In this document: positions 1 to 9,634 of the stretch, one piece after another
How positions within the stretch are numbered: position 1 is the first letter of the stretch
Layout of the letters: the number at the start of each line of letters is the position of its first letter
From: Tateyamaria sp. Alg231-49
GTDB lineage: Bacteria; Pseudomonadota; Alphaproteobacteria; Rhodobacterales; Rhodobacteraceae
Assembly: GCF_900143535.1 (NCBI RefSeq)
Contig: NZ_FRFA01000005.1
Coordinates: 248,001 to 312,000 of the forward strand
Direction of reading: 5' to 3'
DNA length: 64,000 nt
Made by a program: the position numbers and the translations under genes
Notes under the pieces: model-generated
What the model was told of the DNA's origin: nothing
What the model saw: the letters and a program-made list of their open reading frames with translations, nothing else
The model's database searches: none

Positions 1-873
1 ATCGAGGCGGACGGGCTAATCCGCCTCGAACGTCTGGGGGGCGTTCCGGAACGTGCGCTGGCCGCCCAAGAGGTGTTGATCTGCATCGGCGAAGGGCGCG
101 ATGTGCCCGGTGTCATCGCCAACAAAAGCCATCATGCGACCGCCCCGGATGAAAAGTACCGCGTGACACCCTATTCCGAAGTGTTCGTCGATACCGGGTT
201 GGCGTCGGCAGAGGCAGTCGAGGCGACCGGCATCCAAATCGGATCGCCTGTGGTTTATGCACCGCACGCCCGCGCGCTTGCCGATGATCGCATCATGGGC
301 ACCAGCGTGGATGATCGCGCGGGCTGTGCCGTTCTTTTGGAAATGGCACGCCTTTTGAACGCCCGCACCAGTGGTCCCCCCGTGCATCTGGCCTTTAGCG
401 TACAGGAAGAATTCAATCTGCGCGGCGCTCTGCCTTTAGCACAGAAATTGCGCCCGGATATCGCGATCCAACTGGATTTGATGCTGGCCACAGACACACC
501 CGATATGGGAGCGCGGGGTGACATGTTCCTTGGGGGTGGGCCGGGCATGAGCCTTTATTCCTTTCATGGGCGCGGCACGCTTAATGGCGTGATCCCCCAT
601 CCGGCGATGGTTCATCTTTTTGACGACACGGCGCGCGCGCAAGGCATCCCGTTGCAACGGAGTGCGCAAGTCGGGGTGCTGACTGATCTGTCCTATGTAC
701 AGCTCGTCGGGGACGGCGTTGCGGCGGTCGATATGGGCTTTCCCATGCGGTACTCGCATTCCGCGCGCGAAGTGTGTGATCTGAATGATCTGGTGTCGTT
801 GACCCGATTGCTAGACGCCGCACTGGCGCGGATTGGCCCCGATTTTTCGCTGGATAGGGATGACTACACCTGA
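1..873 (+). CDS. M42-family metallopeptidase (partial, 5' end outside window)
   Basis: The reading frame is open from base 1, so the N-terminus (roughly 50-70 residues for this family) is missing; 290 codons remain. The family comprises cobalt/zinc aminopeptidases and endoglucanase-like hydrolases acting in the cytoplasm. Visible family landmarks are the metal-ligand Asp in DDRAGCAVLLE, the catalytic/metal Glu pair in VQEEFNLRGA and the late His in RYSHSAREV. It overlaps the following sugar kinase by one base (TGATG), so the two are translationally coupled. Coupling of a peptidase-type hydrolase with a kinase suggests cleavage of an amide- or peptide-linked substrate, but the substrate cannot be read from sequence. 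Confidence 0.88.
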   Translation: MEADGLIRLERLGGVPERALAAQEVLICIGEGRDVPGVIANKSHHATAPDEKYRVTPYSEVFVDTGLASAEAVEATGIQIGSPVVYAPHARALADDRIMGTSVDDRAGCAVLLEMARLLNARTSGPPVHLAFSVQEEFNLRGALPLAQKLRPDIAIQLDLMLATDTPDMGARGDMFLGGGPGMSLYSFHGRGTLNGVIPHPAMVHLFDDTARAQGIPLQRSAQVGVLTDLSYVQLVGDGVAAVDMGFPMRYSHSAREVCDLNDLVSLTRLLDAALARIGPDFSLDRDDYT

Positions 874-2366
874 TGGCCTACACGCTTGGCATTGATATCG
901 GCACCTATGAAACCAAGGGCGTCTTGGTGGATACAAACGGCGTCATCCACGCACAGGCCGCGCGCGGGCACAAGATGCTGGTGCCCCAACCCGGCTGGGC
1001 CGAACACCGCCCCGAAGAGGACTGGTGGGGCGATTTTGTATTTGTGGCCAAAGCCTTGTTGGCGGACAGCGGCGTTGATCCCAGCGAAATCAAGGCTGTG
1101 GCGTGCAGTGCCATCGGGCCGTGCATGCTGCCCGTCGATGAAAACGGCGCACCGTTGATGAATGGTGTACTTTACGGTGTGGACGGGCGCGCCGAGGCCG
1201 AAGTGCGTGAGCTGACCGACCGGATTGGCGAGGATACGATCATTGCGCGCTGCGGCAATGCGCTGACATCACAATCGGTGGGGCCAAAAATCCTGTGGCT
1301 AAAGCGTCACCGCCCCGACCTGTTTGCGCGCACGGCCCATATCCTGACCTCAACCAGTTTCCTCGTCCAGCGGCTGACCGGCGAAGTGGTGATCGATCAT
1401 TACACTGCGGCCAACTTTTCGCCGCTCTATGATGTGGCCACGCAAACTTGGATCGACGATCTGGCGGATGACATCGTCCCGTTGGACAAGCTTCCGCGCT
1501 TGCTGTGGTCAAACGAGGTGGCCGGCACCATCACCCCGGCAGCGGCCGCCGAAACCGGCCTTGCCGTTGGCACGCCTGTGACCGCAGGCACCATTGATGC
1601 AGCTGCCGAAGCGTTTTCGGTGGGTGTCGATCAACCGGGTGACATGATGATGATGTATGGGTCGACCATCTTCATCATCCTGAGGGCGCAAACCCAAGTG
1701 GCTGACCCGCGCATCTGGTATGCGCCGTGGTTATTTGAGGGCGAACACGCATCGATGGCGGGCCTTGCCACGTCTGGCACCCTCACGCACTGGTTCCGCG
1801 ATCAGCTTGCCCCCGATCTGGACCCCGCCACGGCCTTTCCAAAGCTCGCCGAAGAAGCCGCAACATCGCCCCCCGGCGCCAACGGGCTTTTGATGTTGCC
1901 TTACTTCTCAGGCGAGCGGACGCCGATCCATGATGTAAACGCCAAGGGCGCGATTTTCGGGCTGAACCTGACGCACACGCGCGGCGACATGTACCGCGCA
2001 CTGATCGAAGGGATCGCCCATGGCACGCGGCACGTGACCGACACCTTTGCCGAATTGGGACAAAGCCCCGCGCGCCTTTTGGCCGTGGGTGGTGGCACCA
2101 AAAATGCCCTGTGGTTGCAAGCCACATCCGACATCACCGGCATAGACCAGATCGTGTGCGAAAAGACGACGGGTGCCAGTTATGGCGATGCCTTCATGGC
2201 TGCTTTGGCCGTTGGGCTGGTAGAACGCGCTGATATCAACCAATGGAACCCGGTCCAGCAGACGATCACCGCGCACCCCACTGATACCTATGACCGCGCG
2301 CACGCTTTGTTCCGCAAGCTTTATGAACAGACCAAGGACATTGCAGCGGACTTGGGCGCGCTTTGA
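873..2366 (+). CDS. FGGY-family carbohydrate kinase (xylulokinase-like)
   Basis: ATP-dependent kinase of pentuloses or polyols, 497 aa, the usual length for the family. The N-terminal ASKHA phosphate loop is DIGTYETKGVLVD near residue 8. GVDGRAEAEV corresponds to the substrate-binding segment, GTIDAAAEAF carries the catalytic Asp, and AVGGGTKNALWLQ near residue 410 is the C-terminal adenosine-binding motif. The start overlaps the stop of the M42 peptidase gene. Together with the sugar ABC transporter genes immediately downstream it probably phosphorylates an imported sugar or polyol; xylulose is only a family-level guess. Confidence 0.92.
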   Translation: MAYTLGIDIGTYETKGVLVDTNGVIHAQAARGHKMLVPQPGWAEHRPEEDWWGDFVFVAKALLADSGVDPSEIKAVACSAIGPCMLPVDENGAPLMNGVLYGVDGRAEAEVRELTDRIGEDTIIARCGNALTSQSVGPKILWLKRHRPDLFARTAHILTSTSFLVQRLTGEVVIDHYTAANFSPLYDVATQTWIDDLADDIVPLDKLPRLLWSNEVAGTITPAAAAETGLAVGTPVTAGTIDAAAEAFSVGVDQPGDMMMMYGSTIFIILRAQTQVADPRIWYAPWLFEGEHASMAGLATSGTLTHWFRDQLAPDLDPATAFPKLAEEAATSPPGANGLLMLPYFSGERTPIHDVNAKGAIFGLNLTHTRGDMYRALIEGIAHGTRHVTDTFAELGQSPARLLAVGGGTKNALWLQATSDITGIDQIVCEKTTGASYGDAFMAALAVGLVERADINQWNPVQQTITAHPTDTYDRAHALFRKLYEQTKDIAADLGAL

Positions 2367-2524
2367 AGCAAACGGCTGGCGGAAAAGCACGAAAGTTAGG
2401 AAAAAACACGCAACGCCCGCGCGACACGGGCGGTCACTCAGCCGCATCAAAGCGGTTGAGGCTCGGAATTGGGTCGCAGTCCGTCGCAACACCGCTATCT
2501 TAGCCGCAACGACAAACATAAAAG

Positions 2525-4135
2525 ATGGACCATCCCCCAATGGAAATCAAAAGCACGCATCACTATCCGTCCCGGCGCTCAGCGGTTCTGGCGGACAATC
2601 TCGTCTCAGCTTCGCAACCCTTGGCGGCCCAGGCAGGTCTTGCCATGTTGGCCCAAGGCGGCAACGCGGTTGATGCAGCTATTGCCACGGCCATTGCGCT
2701 GACCTTGGTGGAGCCGACGGGGAATGGTGTTGGTTCGGATGCCTTTGCGATTGTGTGGGACGGATCAGAGTTGCATGGGTTGAATGCCTCTGGCCGTTCC
2801 CCTGCCGGCTGGACGCCAGAGCGTTTCGCAGGCCATGACGCGATGCCCTTTCGCGGCTGGGAAAGCGTCACAGTTCCGGGTGCTGTGTCGGCTTGGGTTG
2901 CGCTGTCCAAACGGTTTGGCAAGCTGCCCTTTGCCGATCTGTTCAAGCCGACAATCGATTATGCCGAGAACGGATTTTTGGTATCCCCTGTCATCGCAGC
3001 CTTGTGGAGCCGGGCCGAAGCACAATTGGCCGACTACCCCGGTTTTGCCGAGGCCTTTCTGCCCGAGGGCCGTGCTCCCAAAGCGGGTGAGCGGTTTTTC
3101 AACAAGCCGCTGGCAAAAACCTTGCGGTCCATCGCTGAATCGGACGGTTCATCATTTTACGAAGGTGCGCTGGCCGAGCAAATTTGCGCCTTTGCCAAGG
3201 AACATGGGGCCGCACTAACCACACAAGACATGAAAGCGCATGAGGCCGACTGGTGCGGTACGATTTCGAAGTCGTTTGGTCAGTGCACCTTGCATGAAAT
3301 CCCCCCAAACGGTCAGGGGATTGCGGCCCTGAGTGCGTTGGGCATTCTGTCACATACCGGCATTCGCGATCTGGACGCAGACGATCCCCAAGCCTTCCAT
3401 TTGCAGATTGAGGCGATGAAACTGGCCCTGCGCGATGCGGAGGCCTATGTCGCCGATCCGGGGCACATGAGTGCTGTGAGCGCTGACGACCTGCTGGATG
3501 ACACCTACCTTGCCAGCCGCGCGGCCCTGATCGATGCAACACGCGCGCAGGATTTTGGCGCAGGTGCGCCCAAGAACGGTGGCACCGTCTATCTGACGGC
3601 GGCGGATGCGTCGGGCATGATGGTGTCCTTCATTCAATCAAACTATGCCGGGTTCGGTTCGGGCGTGGTTGTCCCCGGCACGGGCATCAGCTTGCAAAAC
3701 CGAGGTGCCGGTTTTTCGCTGGACCCCGGCAGCCCCAACCGTGTCGGCCCGAACAAACGCCCCTTCCACACGATCATTCCCGGTTTCCTCATGGGGCCAG
3801 ACGGACCATTGATGAGCTTTGGGGTCATGGGCGGCCCGATGCAGGCACAGGGCCACTTGCAAATGGTTTTGCGCACACAAATCTGGGGCCAAGATCCGCA
3901 GATGGCCGTGGATGCGCCGCGCTGGCGGGTGACCGAGGGCCTCGGCATCGCCTGCGAAGACACCATGCCCCGCGCCACCTTGGACGCACTCGCCGGTCTT
4001 GGTCACCAGATATCGCTTGAAGCACCCGATAACGCCTTCGGCTTTGGCGGTGCGCAATTGATCCACCGGCTGCCCGGTGGCGGGTATGCGGCAGGGTCCG
4101 ATCCCCGCAAGGACGGACTGGCGATAGGGTTTTGA
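2525..4135 (+). CDS. Gamma-glutamyltransferase-family Ntn hydrolase
   Basis: 536 aa. The family cleaves gamma-glutamyl amides (for example glutathione) and matures by autocatalysis at a Thr that becomes the N-terminal nucleophile of the small subunit. Here the candidate nucleophile is Thr354 in NGGTVYLTAAD, followed by the family segment SNYAGFGSGVVVPGTGISLQNRG. N-terminal GGNAVDAAIATA and the GSDAFAIVW region also match. There is no obvious signal peptide, so it may be cytoplasmic, unlike classical periplasmic GGT. Met6 at 2540 is an alternative start. It lies 158 nt after the kinase and 16 nt before the amidase, so it probably shares a transcript with the amidase. Confidence 0.9.
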   Translation: MDHPPMEIKSTHHYPSRRSAVLADNLVSASQPLAAQAGLAMLAQGGNAVDAAIATAIALTLVEPTGNGVGSDAFAIVWDGSELHGLNASGRSPAGWTPERFAGHDAMPFRGWESVTVPGAVSAWVALSKRFGKLPFADLFKPTIDYAENGFLVSPVIAALWSRAEAQLADYPGFAEAFLPEGRAPKAGERFFNKPLAKTLRSIAESDGSSFYEGALAEQICAFAKEHGAALTTQDMKAHEADWCGTISKSFGQCTLHEIPPNGQGIAALSALGILSHTGIRDLDADDPQAFHLQIEAMKLALRDAEAYVADPGHMSAVSADDLLDDTYLASRAALIDATRAQDFGAGAPKNGGTVYLTAADASGMMVSFIQSNYAGFGSGVVVPGTGISLQNRGAGFSLDPGSPNRVGPNKRPFHTIIPGFLMGPDGPLMSFGVMGGPMQAQGHLQMVLRTQIWGQDPQMAVDAPRWRVTEGLGIACEDTMPRATLDALAGLGHQISLEAPDNAFGFGGAQLIHRLPGGGYAAGSDPRKDGLAIGF

Positions 4136-4151
4136 TCATGAAGGACACGCA

Positions 4152-5093
4152 ATGACAACGACGCTGACGGCCAGTCCAGAAACCTGTGCGTGGGGCTTTT
4201 TCGACGCAACTGCGGCCGCGGTGGCCGAAGTGCAAAGCGGAGACGTGATTACCATTGAAACCGTGTCAGGTGGGCCGGGTGAATTGCCGCCGGAGGGCCA
4301 AGGGTTCTTTGTGCCACCCGAACTTTTGGACATCCACGCGCGATCCGAACGGCACCTGCCCGGGCACATCCTGACAGGGCCTGTCGCCATCAAAGGGGCC
4401 AGGCCGGGCGACGTGCTAGAGGTGCAGATTCTTGATGTCACATGCCGCCAGAACTGGGGCTGGAACCTGATCCGTCCGCTGGCGGGCACGTTGCCTGACG
4501 ATTTCCAACAGGCGCGCACCGAAATCATTCCGATGGACTTAGAGGCCATGACGGCCCACCTGTCTTGGGGCCTCGAGTTGCCACTGAACCCGTTCTTTGG
4601 CGTGATGGGGGTCGCCCCACCGCCCAATTGGGGACGTATCTCGACCATCCAGCCGCGCCAGCACGGCGGCAATCTGGACAACAAAGAACTCGTCGCGGGA
4701 ACAACGCTTTTTCTGCCCGTTTTTGTCGAAGGGGCGATGTTTTCCTGCGGTGACGGGCACGGCGCGCAAGGCGACGGCGAGGTCTGTGTGACGGCCATCG
4801 AAACGGCGCTGAGCGGAACATTCCGTCTGACCCGACGGGACGACATGCAACTGGCGCACCCGCGCGCGCAAACGCCGACCCATCTCATCACTATGGGTCT
4901 GCATCCTGATCTTGATCAATGCGTGGAAATTGCGTTGCGCGATATGATTGCGTGGATCGTCGTTCGCACGGGGCTGAGCCGCGAAGACGCCTATATGCTG
5001 TGTTCGCTGGCTGGGGATTTGCGAATCACACAAACGGTCAATGGCAACAAAGGTGTGCACATGATGATGCAGACCGCATTGTTGGATCAGTAA
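4152..5093 (+). CDS. Acetamidase/formamidase family protein
   Basis: 313 aa amidohydrolase of the FmdA/AmdA family, which releases ammonia from short amides. Family features include the SGDVITIETVSGG N-terminal strand, the HLPGHILTGPVAIKGARPGDVLEV core and the FSCGDGHGAQGDGEVC motif near residue 200, where the Asp/His cluster binds metal. An AAGGA-type ribosome site sits about 10 nt before the ATG. Its position after the GGT-like gene suggests successive hydrolysis of amide bonds in one degradative route. The gene ends 60 nt before the convergent permease gene. Confidence 0.9.
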   Translation: MTTTLTASPETCAWGFFDATAAAVAEVQSGDVITIETVSGGPGELPPEGQGFFVPPELLDIHARSERHLPGHILTGPVAIKGARPGDVLEVQILDVTCRQNWGWNLIRPLAGTLPDDFQQARTEIIPMDLEAMTAHLSWGLELPLNPFFGVMGVAPPPNWGRISTIQPRQHGGNLDNKELVAGTTLFLPVFVEGAMFSCGDGHGAQGDGEVCVTAIETALSGTFRLTRRDDMQLAHPRAQTPTHLITMGLHPDLDQCVEIALRDMIAWIVVRTGLSREDAYMLCSLAGDLRITQTVNGNKGVHMMMQTALLDQ

Positions 5094-5154
5094 GTTTTAG
5101 GCAGTGAGGGTGCGCGGGGCAATTGACACCAGTTCAAATGCGGCGCGCGCCCTG

Positions 5155-6084
5155 CTACTTCACAGCACCGGCCGCCATGCCCTTGATGATGTATTTCTCC
5201 AGGAAAATCGCAACAATCACGAGCGGTAAGATCGCGGCCGACGACAGCGCCGCCATCGACCACCAGTTGATCCCCTGAGACCCTGTTTGAGAGGCCACCA
5301 TCACCGGCAGCGTGGTCGCGTTCGTTGCTGTCAAAAGGGCGGCAAAGAAGTATTCGTTCCAGCACAGAACGAGGCTCAGGATAAACGCCGCGACCATACC
5401 GGGCAGAGCAATGGGCAACACGATCTGAAAGAACGATCCCCAGATACCAAGCCCGTCCACAAGGGCCGCCTCCTCCAACTCCACAGGTATCCCCTGAAAC
5501 TGGTCACGCATGATCCAGATCACGATAGGGAGCACCATTAGGGTATAAAGCAGGATCAGCCCGATGCGGGTGTCCAGCAGAGCGAGCGACTTGTAAAGCA
5601 CAAGGAATGGCAGAGCGAGCACAACCGGTGGCAGGATCATCTGGCTGAGGAAAAAGAACGAGATGTCCGAATTGCGCATAAAGCCAAAACGGTAGTTGAA
5701 GCGGGACAGCCCATAGGCTGCCAATGAACCGAGGATGACAGCAAGCAAAGACGCGGAAACCGCAATAACAGTGCTGTTCCAGAACCGTTTCAGGAACTCT
5801 TCGCGCACCGTCGACACTTCGCCGATCAGACGCGGTGAAATGCCGATGCTTTCCCACCCCTTCCAACGCGGTGTGAAATCCCACCACGGGATCAGGTTGC
5901 CTTTCATCACATCCGGCGCAAGCTTGAACGAGGTGGTGATCGTCCAGAAGATCGGGAACAGACAGATGATGGCCCATGTGATCAGGGCCGCGTAAATCGC
6001 AACGCGGCTGGCCCACCATTTGGTTTTGACACGGGTGTCTGCGGCGTGGTCTTTGAAGACCGCATTTGTCTGGGTGGCGGTCAT
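5155..6084 (-). CDS. Carbohydrate ABC transporter permease, MalG type
   Basis: Inner-membrane permease of a CUT1-type sugar importer, 309 aa, with about six membrane segments. The cytoplasmic EAA loop that docks the ATPase is seen as EEAALVDGLGIWGSFFQIVLP, shown here only in part as the motif EAALVDGLG. The C-terminus GMAAGAVK is typical of MalG-like proteins. Its start overlaps the end of the upstream MalF-type gene by four bases (ATGA). It should form a heterodimer with that protein and be powered by the ATPase at 9635-10678. Confidence 0.93.
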   Translation of the reverse strand: MTATQTNAVFKDHAADTRVKTKWWASRVAIYAALITWAIICLFPIFWTITTSFKLAPDVMKGNLIPWWDFTPRWKGWESIGISPRLIGEVSTVREEFLKRFWNSTVIAVSASLLAVILGSLAAYGLSRFNYRFGFMRNSDISFFFLSQMILPPVVLALPFLVLYKSLALLDTRIGLILLYTLMVLPIVIWIMRDQFQGIPVELEEAALVDGLGIWGSFFQIVLPIALPGMVAAFILSLVLCWNEYFFAALLTATNATTLPVMVASQTGSQGINWWSMAALSSAAILPLVIVAIFLEKYIIKGMAAGAVK

Positions 6085-7184
6085 GCGGGGCGCTCCATCC
6101 AGCGGCTTACGAGTTTCAAAAGCAGCGTGACAAAGATCACGATCAGCACAAGGTACACCATCGCAAGCAATGTGCCGTAGCCGACATTCGAGCGGTCCCG
6201 ATACTCCCGGAAGATAAAGCTGGTAACAGAGTCAGTGGCGCCCCCCGGCCCACCGGAAGTGACGTTGATGATCACATCCGCCAGCTTCAGTTTAAAGATG
6301 ATCCGGATGACGACTGCCGTGACCGACACCGGCAGCATCAGGGGAAAGATCACCTCCTTGAAACTCTGCCAGCCTGACGCACCATCGACCTTGCTGGCCT
6401 CGATCACCTCACTCGGCAAGGCCTGCAAGCCAGCAAGCAGCATGATCATCATAAATGGAATAAACGTCCACGCATCCATCGCCATGATCATAAATCGCGC
6501 GATCTCCGGATTGCCAAAAAAGCTTGGCTCAAACCCCAGCTCGCGGATCAATCGGGAAATGGGGCCAAAGCGGACCTCGAGCATCGACTTGCCGATCATC
6601 CACGACACAGCCACGGGGCTAAGCATCAGGGGCAGCAGGAACACGACCCGAAAGAATTTTCGCGCCCGGATTTGGGCGTTCAAAAGCAGGGCGAGGCCAA
6701 AGGCGATCACGTATTCCACACTGACGGCGAGCACGTAATAAACCATGTTTTTCAAGGCGTTCCAGTAGAACCCGTCATTCCACATCTGCACCATATTATC
6801 CCAGCCATTGGGCTGCGGACCATTGGGTGAGGCAAGGTTCCAGTCGGTGAACGAGATATAGAGCGCGAACAGAAGCGGAAAGACGACAAGTGAGATCACA
6901 AACAGTGCGGCCGGCAGCACAAACAGCGTGCGCTTGCCCTTTTCCCCGTTCACGATGACCTGCGCGGCACACAGGGCAAAGGCCCAAAGGACATAGGCAT
7001 ACAGGATGGGCCGCCAGGTTTCGAACCCGCTGGCGACGCGGCCCGTTTCGTACATCATCTGCCAGATGGCGAGAGCCGCGCACAGACCGGCAGAGCCCCA
7101 GACCATGGCCTTGCCCAGACGGCGGCGTTGGTCCGAGATGTTATCGGCTGTGACGGTATGAAGAAGGTCGCCTTCGGTGCTCAT
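6081..7184 (-). CDS. Sugar ABC transporter permease, MalF type
   Basis: 367 aa, longer than many MalF-like permeases because of an N-terminal extension carrying two additional hydrophobic segments (around residues 25-45 and 60-77). The EAA loop reads EASKVDGASGWQSFKEV. Loops on the periplasmic side include a region rich in Asn and Trp near residue 115. It is first in a two-gene operon with the MalG-type gene. Unusually, a gene on the opposite strand (7365-7679) separates it from its binding-protein gene, so it may need its own promoter in 7185-7364. Confidence 0.93.
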   Translation of the reverse strand: MSTEGDLLHTVTADNISDQRRRLGKAMVWGSAGLCAALAIWQMMYETGRVASGFETWRPILYAYVLWAFALCAAQVIVNGEKGKRTLFVLPAALFVISLVVFPLLFALYISFTDWNLASPNGPQPNGWDNMVQMWNDGFYWNALKNMVYYVLAVSVEYVIAFGLALLLNAQIRARKFFRVVFLLPLMLSPVAVSWMIGKSMLEVRFGPISRLIRELGFEPSFFGNPEIARFMIMAMDAWTFIPFMMIMLLAGLQALPSEVIEASKVDGASGWQSFKEVIFPLMLPVSVTAVVIRIIFKLKLADVIINVTSGGPGGATDSVTSFIFREYRDRSNVGYGTLLAMVYLVLIVIFVTLLLKLVSRWMERPA

Positions 7185-7364
7185 ACTGTGACGTTAACGA
7201 GGTGGATGTGATGTGTTAAGCTGAAAAACCGTTTTGATGGTTTGCGCTGGGAAAGATGCCGCCGATCACCCCTCGTTACGACAAGAGGATCGACGCCACG
7301 CGGTTTTTGTGCTTGCCTCTGGAAAGACGGTTTGAACCTTTTGTCCAATGCGGGGTGACCTAAC

Positions 7365-7679
7365 ATGCTTGAAATCAGCACCGGAAAAGTCGTCAGGGTG
7401 ATCATGCTGACCCGCGAGAACGGCCCCGATGGAGTCCATCTTGCTGAGTATATCGGGAGCCTCAATGACGATGAAAAGGTAAACCTTGTCGCCGTCATGT
7501 GGATCGGGCGCGGCAGCTTTGATGCGGATGAGCTAGAGGAAGCATTGGCCGAAGCGCGGGCAGAGGCGACCGCCCCGACCGAGCGGTATCTTTCGGGCAT
7601 TCCGGGACTGGCCGAGCATCTGGAAAACGGGCTGGAGGCCTTGGGAATTAATGTGACGGATGCCGAGGACCGGTTCTGA
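7365..7679 (+). CDS. DUF3775-like small protein
   Basis: 104 aa, acidic and soluble, with no signal peptide. It begins MLEISTGKVVRVI and contains the segment VNLVAVMWIGRGSFD followed by an Ala/Glu-rich helix (EEALAEARAEA). This matches my recollection of the DUF3775 family of unknown function, common in alphaproteobacteria; the assignment is by pattern only. It is encoded opposite to, and inside, the gap between the binding-protein and permease genes of the first sugar ABC system. A GAGG-poor leader gives no strong ribosome site. Function unknown. Confidence 0.75.
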   Translation: MLEISTGKVVRVIMLTRENGPDGVHLAEYIGSLNDDEKVNLVAVMWIGRGSFDADELEEALAEARAEATAPTERYLSGIPGLAEHLENGLEALGINVTDAEDRF

Positions 7680-7699
7680 GCGCCAAGGCGCGGGCACAG

Positions 7700-7719
7700 G
7701 ACCTGTAAACAAACAGGTC
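7700..7719. repeat. Hairpin after the DUF3775 gene
   Basis: Seven-base stem GACCTGT/ACAGGTC with a six-base A-rich loop, 21 bases after the DUF3775 stop. No T run follows on either strand, so it is a weak terminator candidate at best; it may protect a transcript end. Confidence 0.4.
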
Positions 7720-7742
7720 TGAAATCGCGCAGCCGCCAGAGG

Positions 7743-7770
7743 GAAAAGACGCAACCCGTAGGCTGCGTCC
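7743..7770 (-). terminator. Probable Rho-independent terminator of the binding-protein gene
   Basis: On the minus strand a stem GACGCA plus GG/CC pairs around a CTACGGG-type loop is followed by TTTTCCC. It lies 23-50 bases beyond the stop of the binding-protein gene that ends at 7793, separating it from the downstream minus-strand permease genes. Confidence 0.6.
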
Positions 7771-7792
7771 TTGATGTATTATCGCGAGAGCA

Positions 7793-9418
7793 TCACAGCC
7801 CGAGCGACGCCTTGTAGACTGCGATCTGACTGTCACGTCCGATCTGGTCCGTGATCTCTTCCCAGGCTGCCGCAATCGCGTCCGCGGTTTCCTGAGCCGA
7901 GCCATACTGACCGGCATAGCCTTTGGCCAACTCATCCTCAGCAACCGAGTAGTACTGGAAGATACCCGGAATCCGGGGTTCGATGGCCGCGTTGGGGTGG
8001 TTGTAACTGTCCGCGTTTGAGCCGAGGTAGTCTTCGACGTATGCGCGGTCGTAACCTGCCTCTTCCCACTCTTCGAACTGGAAGTGCGAGTTGCGGTAAG
8101 GCTGGAAGCCCGACGGATAGGCCGAAGCCCAAAGCGACAGGTCTTTGCCACCCAGATGGGCTGCGGCGGACCAAGCGGCCTTTTTCTTCTTCTCGTCGCC
8201 TTCCACGGTCGCCATGACGTACACACCCCAGCCGATATAGGCCATGTTGGGTGCCTCGTTACGGGTGTCTTCCCATGCGCCCGCTTGGGCGTTGTACACA
8301 CGATCCGAGGCCGGGTTGACGCCAAATCCGACAACATCGCCCACAACGGACGTATCAGAGGTGCGCGCGGATGATCCCACATCGCCCCACCACATCAGCA
8401 TCGAACCTGTACCAGCAAGGAACTGCTGGAAGGCAGTCGTGCCGGGGTCCGCGTTGATCTGGTCAGTTGGGTATGCGCCCGCGTCGATCAGGTCCATCAC
8501 ATCCTGAATGGCCTGTACCCAAGCCGGGTTGTTGACCATCGGTTTCATGGTGTCCGGTTCAAACAGCCATGCTGGCGAGTTTGGATGCTTGGCATAGGCA
8601 GACGCGCGGTTTTCAAGGAAGTAGAAGCCGAAGCCACCCCAGCCTTTGAGCGGATCAAGATAGCCGTGTGCAGGCAGTCCGGTTAGCGGGTCTTCTTTGC
8701 CGACAAGGTCTTTGGAAACCTGATTGATCTCTTGCCATGTGGTGGGCACCTCTGCGCCGCCAATGCCATCGGGACCAAAGTAGTCTTTACGATACGCAAA
8801 CGTATGGCAGTCACCGTCGATGGACACGCGATAGGTCTTGCCATCCCACGTGCCGACGGGGGCCTTGAGGTAGTCCACATAGTCATCCATGTCGATCTGC
8901 TCTTTGACCCAGTCAGGCATCTCGGATGCAAGACCCTTGCCCAGCACATCACCCTCGAACGGTGCACCCATTTCGATAATGTCGAAATCGACCGTACCGG
9001 TGGCAATGGATTGCTGCAGACGCGCGTTATAGTCGGCTTGGGCCAGATCGATCCAGTTGATCTTGGCGCCTGTGTAAGCCTCCCAAGGTTTCAGGAACCC
9101 GCGGAACAGGAAGTTGTGAAGGTTCTGGTTGTTCAGACCCATAAAGGTCAGCTCGACACCTTCAAACTCACCTTCGGCCACGTTGCCTTTGGTCGCGCCA
9201 AGACACATCTCGCCAACTTTTTGCCAATCACTGTCAGTGGGCGAACCCGCCCCGACACCGGGAATCTTGAGAATTTCTGCGCGGACATTGCCGTGTCCAT
9301 CCGCCATACCTGTTTTTGGCATCATCGCCAGCGCACCAACCGCAGCAGTGCCTTTGAGCATCTCGCGCCGGTTCATTTTCTGTGCCGCGCGGATGTAATT
9401 ATAGAGTTCGACTTTCAC
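7793..9418 (-). CDS. Large extracellular sugar-binding protein of an ABC importer (Tat-type signal)
   Basis: 541 aa, clearly longer than typical CUT1 binding proteins (about 420-450). The GTG start is chosen because a perfect GGGAGG ribosome site lies six bases upstream; an internal ATG at codon 15 is an alternative. The N-terminus has a twin-arginine-like NRREMLKG followed by a hydrophobic stretch and an Ala-rich cleavage region, so export folded by Tat is likely. The body has the binding-protein segments [20 protein letters not shown] and [19 protein letters not shown]. Ligand unknown; neighbours point to a sugar or polyol. Confidence 0.92.
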   Translation of the reverse strand: MKVELYNYIRAAQKMNRREMLKGTAAVGALAMMPKTGMADGHGNVRAEILKIPGVGAGSPTDSDWQKVGEMCLGATKGNVAEGEFEGVELTFMGLNNQNLHNFLFRGFLKPWEAYTGAKINWIDLAQADYNARLQQSIATGTVDFDIIEMGAPFEGDVLGKGLASEMPDWVKEQIDMDDYVDYLKAPVGTWDGKTYRVSIDGDCHTFAYRKDYFGPDGIGGAEVPTTWQEINQVSKDLVGKEDPLTGLPAHGYLDPLKGWGGFGFYFLENRASAYAKHPNSPAWLFEPDTMKPMVNNPAWVQAIQDVMDLIDAGAYPTDQINADPGTTAFQQFLAGTGSMLMWWGDVGSSARTSDTSVVGDVVGFGVNPASDRVYNAQAGAWEDTRNEAPNMAYIGWGVYVMATVEGDEKKKKAAWSAAAHLGGKDLSLWASAYPSGFQPYRNSHFQFEEWEEAGYDRAYVEDYLGSNADSYNHPNAAIEPRIPGIFQYYSVAEDELAKGYAGQYGSAQETADAIAAAWEEITDQIGRDSQIAVYKASLGL

Positions 9419-9448
9419 GTTTATCCTCCCAAGAAAACATTTATCGTT

Positions 9449-9461
9449 TTGGCGAGGCCAA
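9449..9461. promoter_or_regulatory. Small inverted repeat in a divergent promoter region
   Basis: TTGGC-GAG-GCCAA lies in the 216-base region between the divergent binding-protein gene (minus) and the ATPase gene (plus). It could be an operator shared by the two transcripts. The arms are only five bases, so chance is possible. Confidence 0.3.
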
Positions 9462-9634
9462 CGGACAAAGCTGAAAAATTACTTTGTTTTATGAACAGGC
9501 TGTGCCTGTCCGTTCCCCCACAAGGGTCGAGTATGGTTGATCTTTACCTCAAGTCAACTGACGTCATGCAATGGGCGTGGACAGGGCAAACTGCATTGGC
9601 TAGCATCCATTTCAGGGCGGGGAGATTTCAGTAT

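Noticed and set aside
2414-2432. CGCCCG/CGGGCG hairpin between the kinase and GGT-like genes
   Set aside because: Short six-base stem with no T run; could occur by chance at this GC content, so not annotated as a terminator.
8732-9634. Long plus-strand open frame upstream of the ABC ATPase gene
   Set aside because: It is antisense to the binding-protein gene and shows no family similarity; the ATPase start at 9635 has its own GGGGAG site and matches the family N-terminus.
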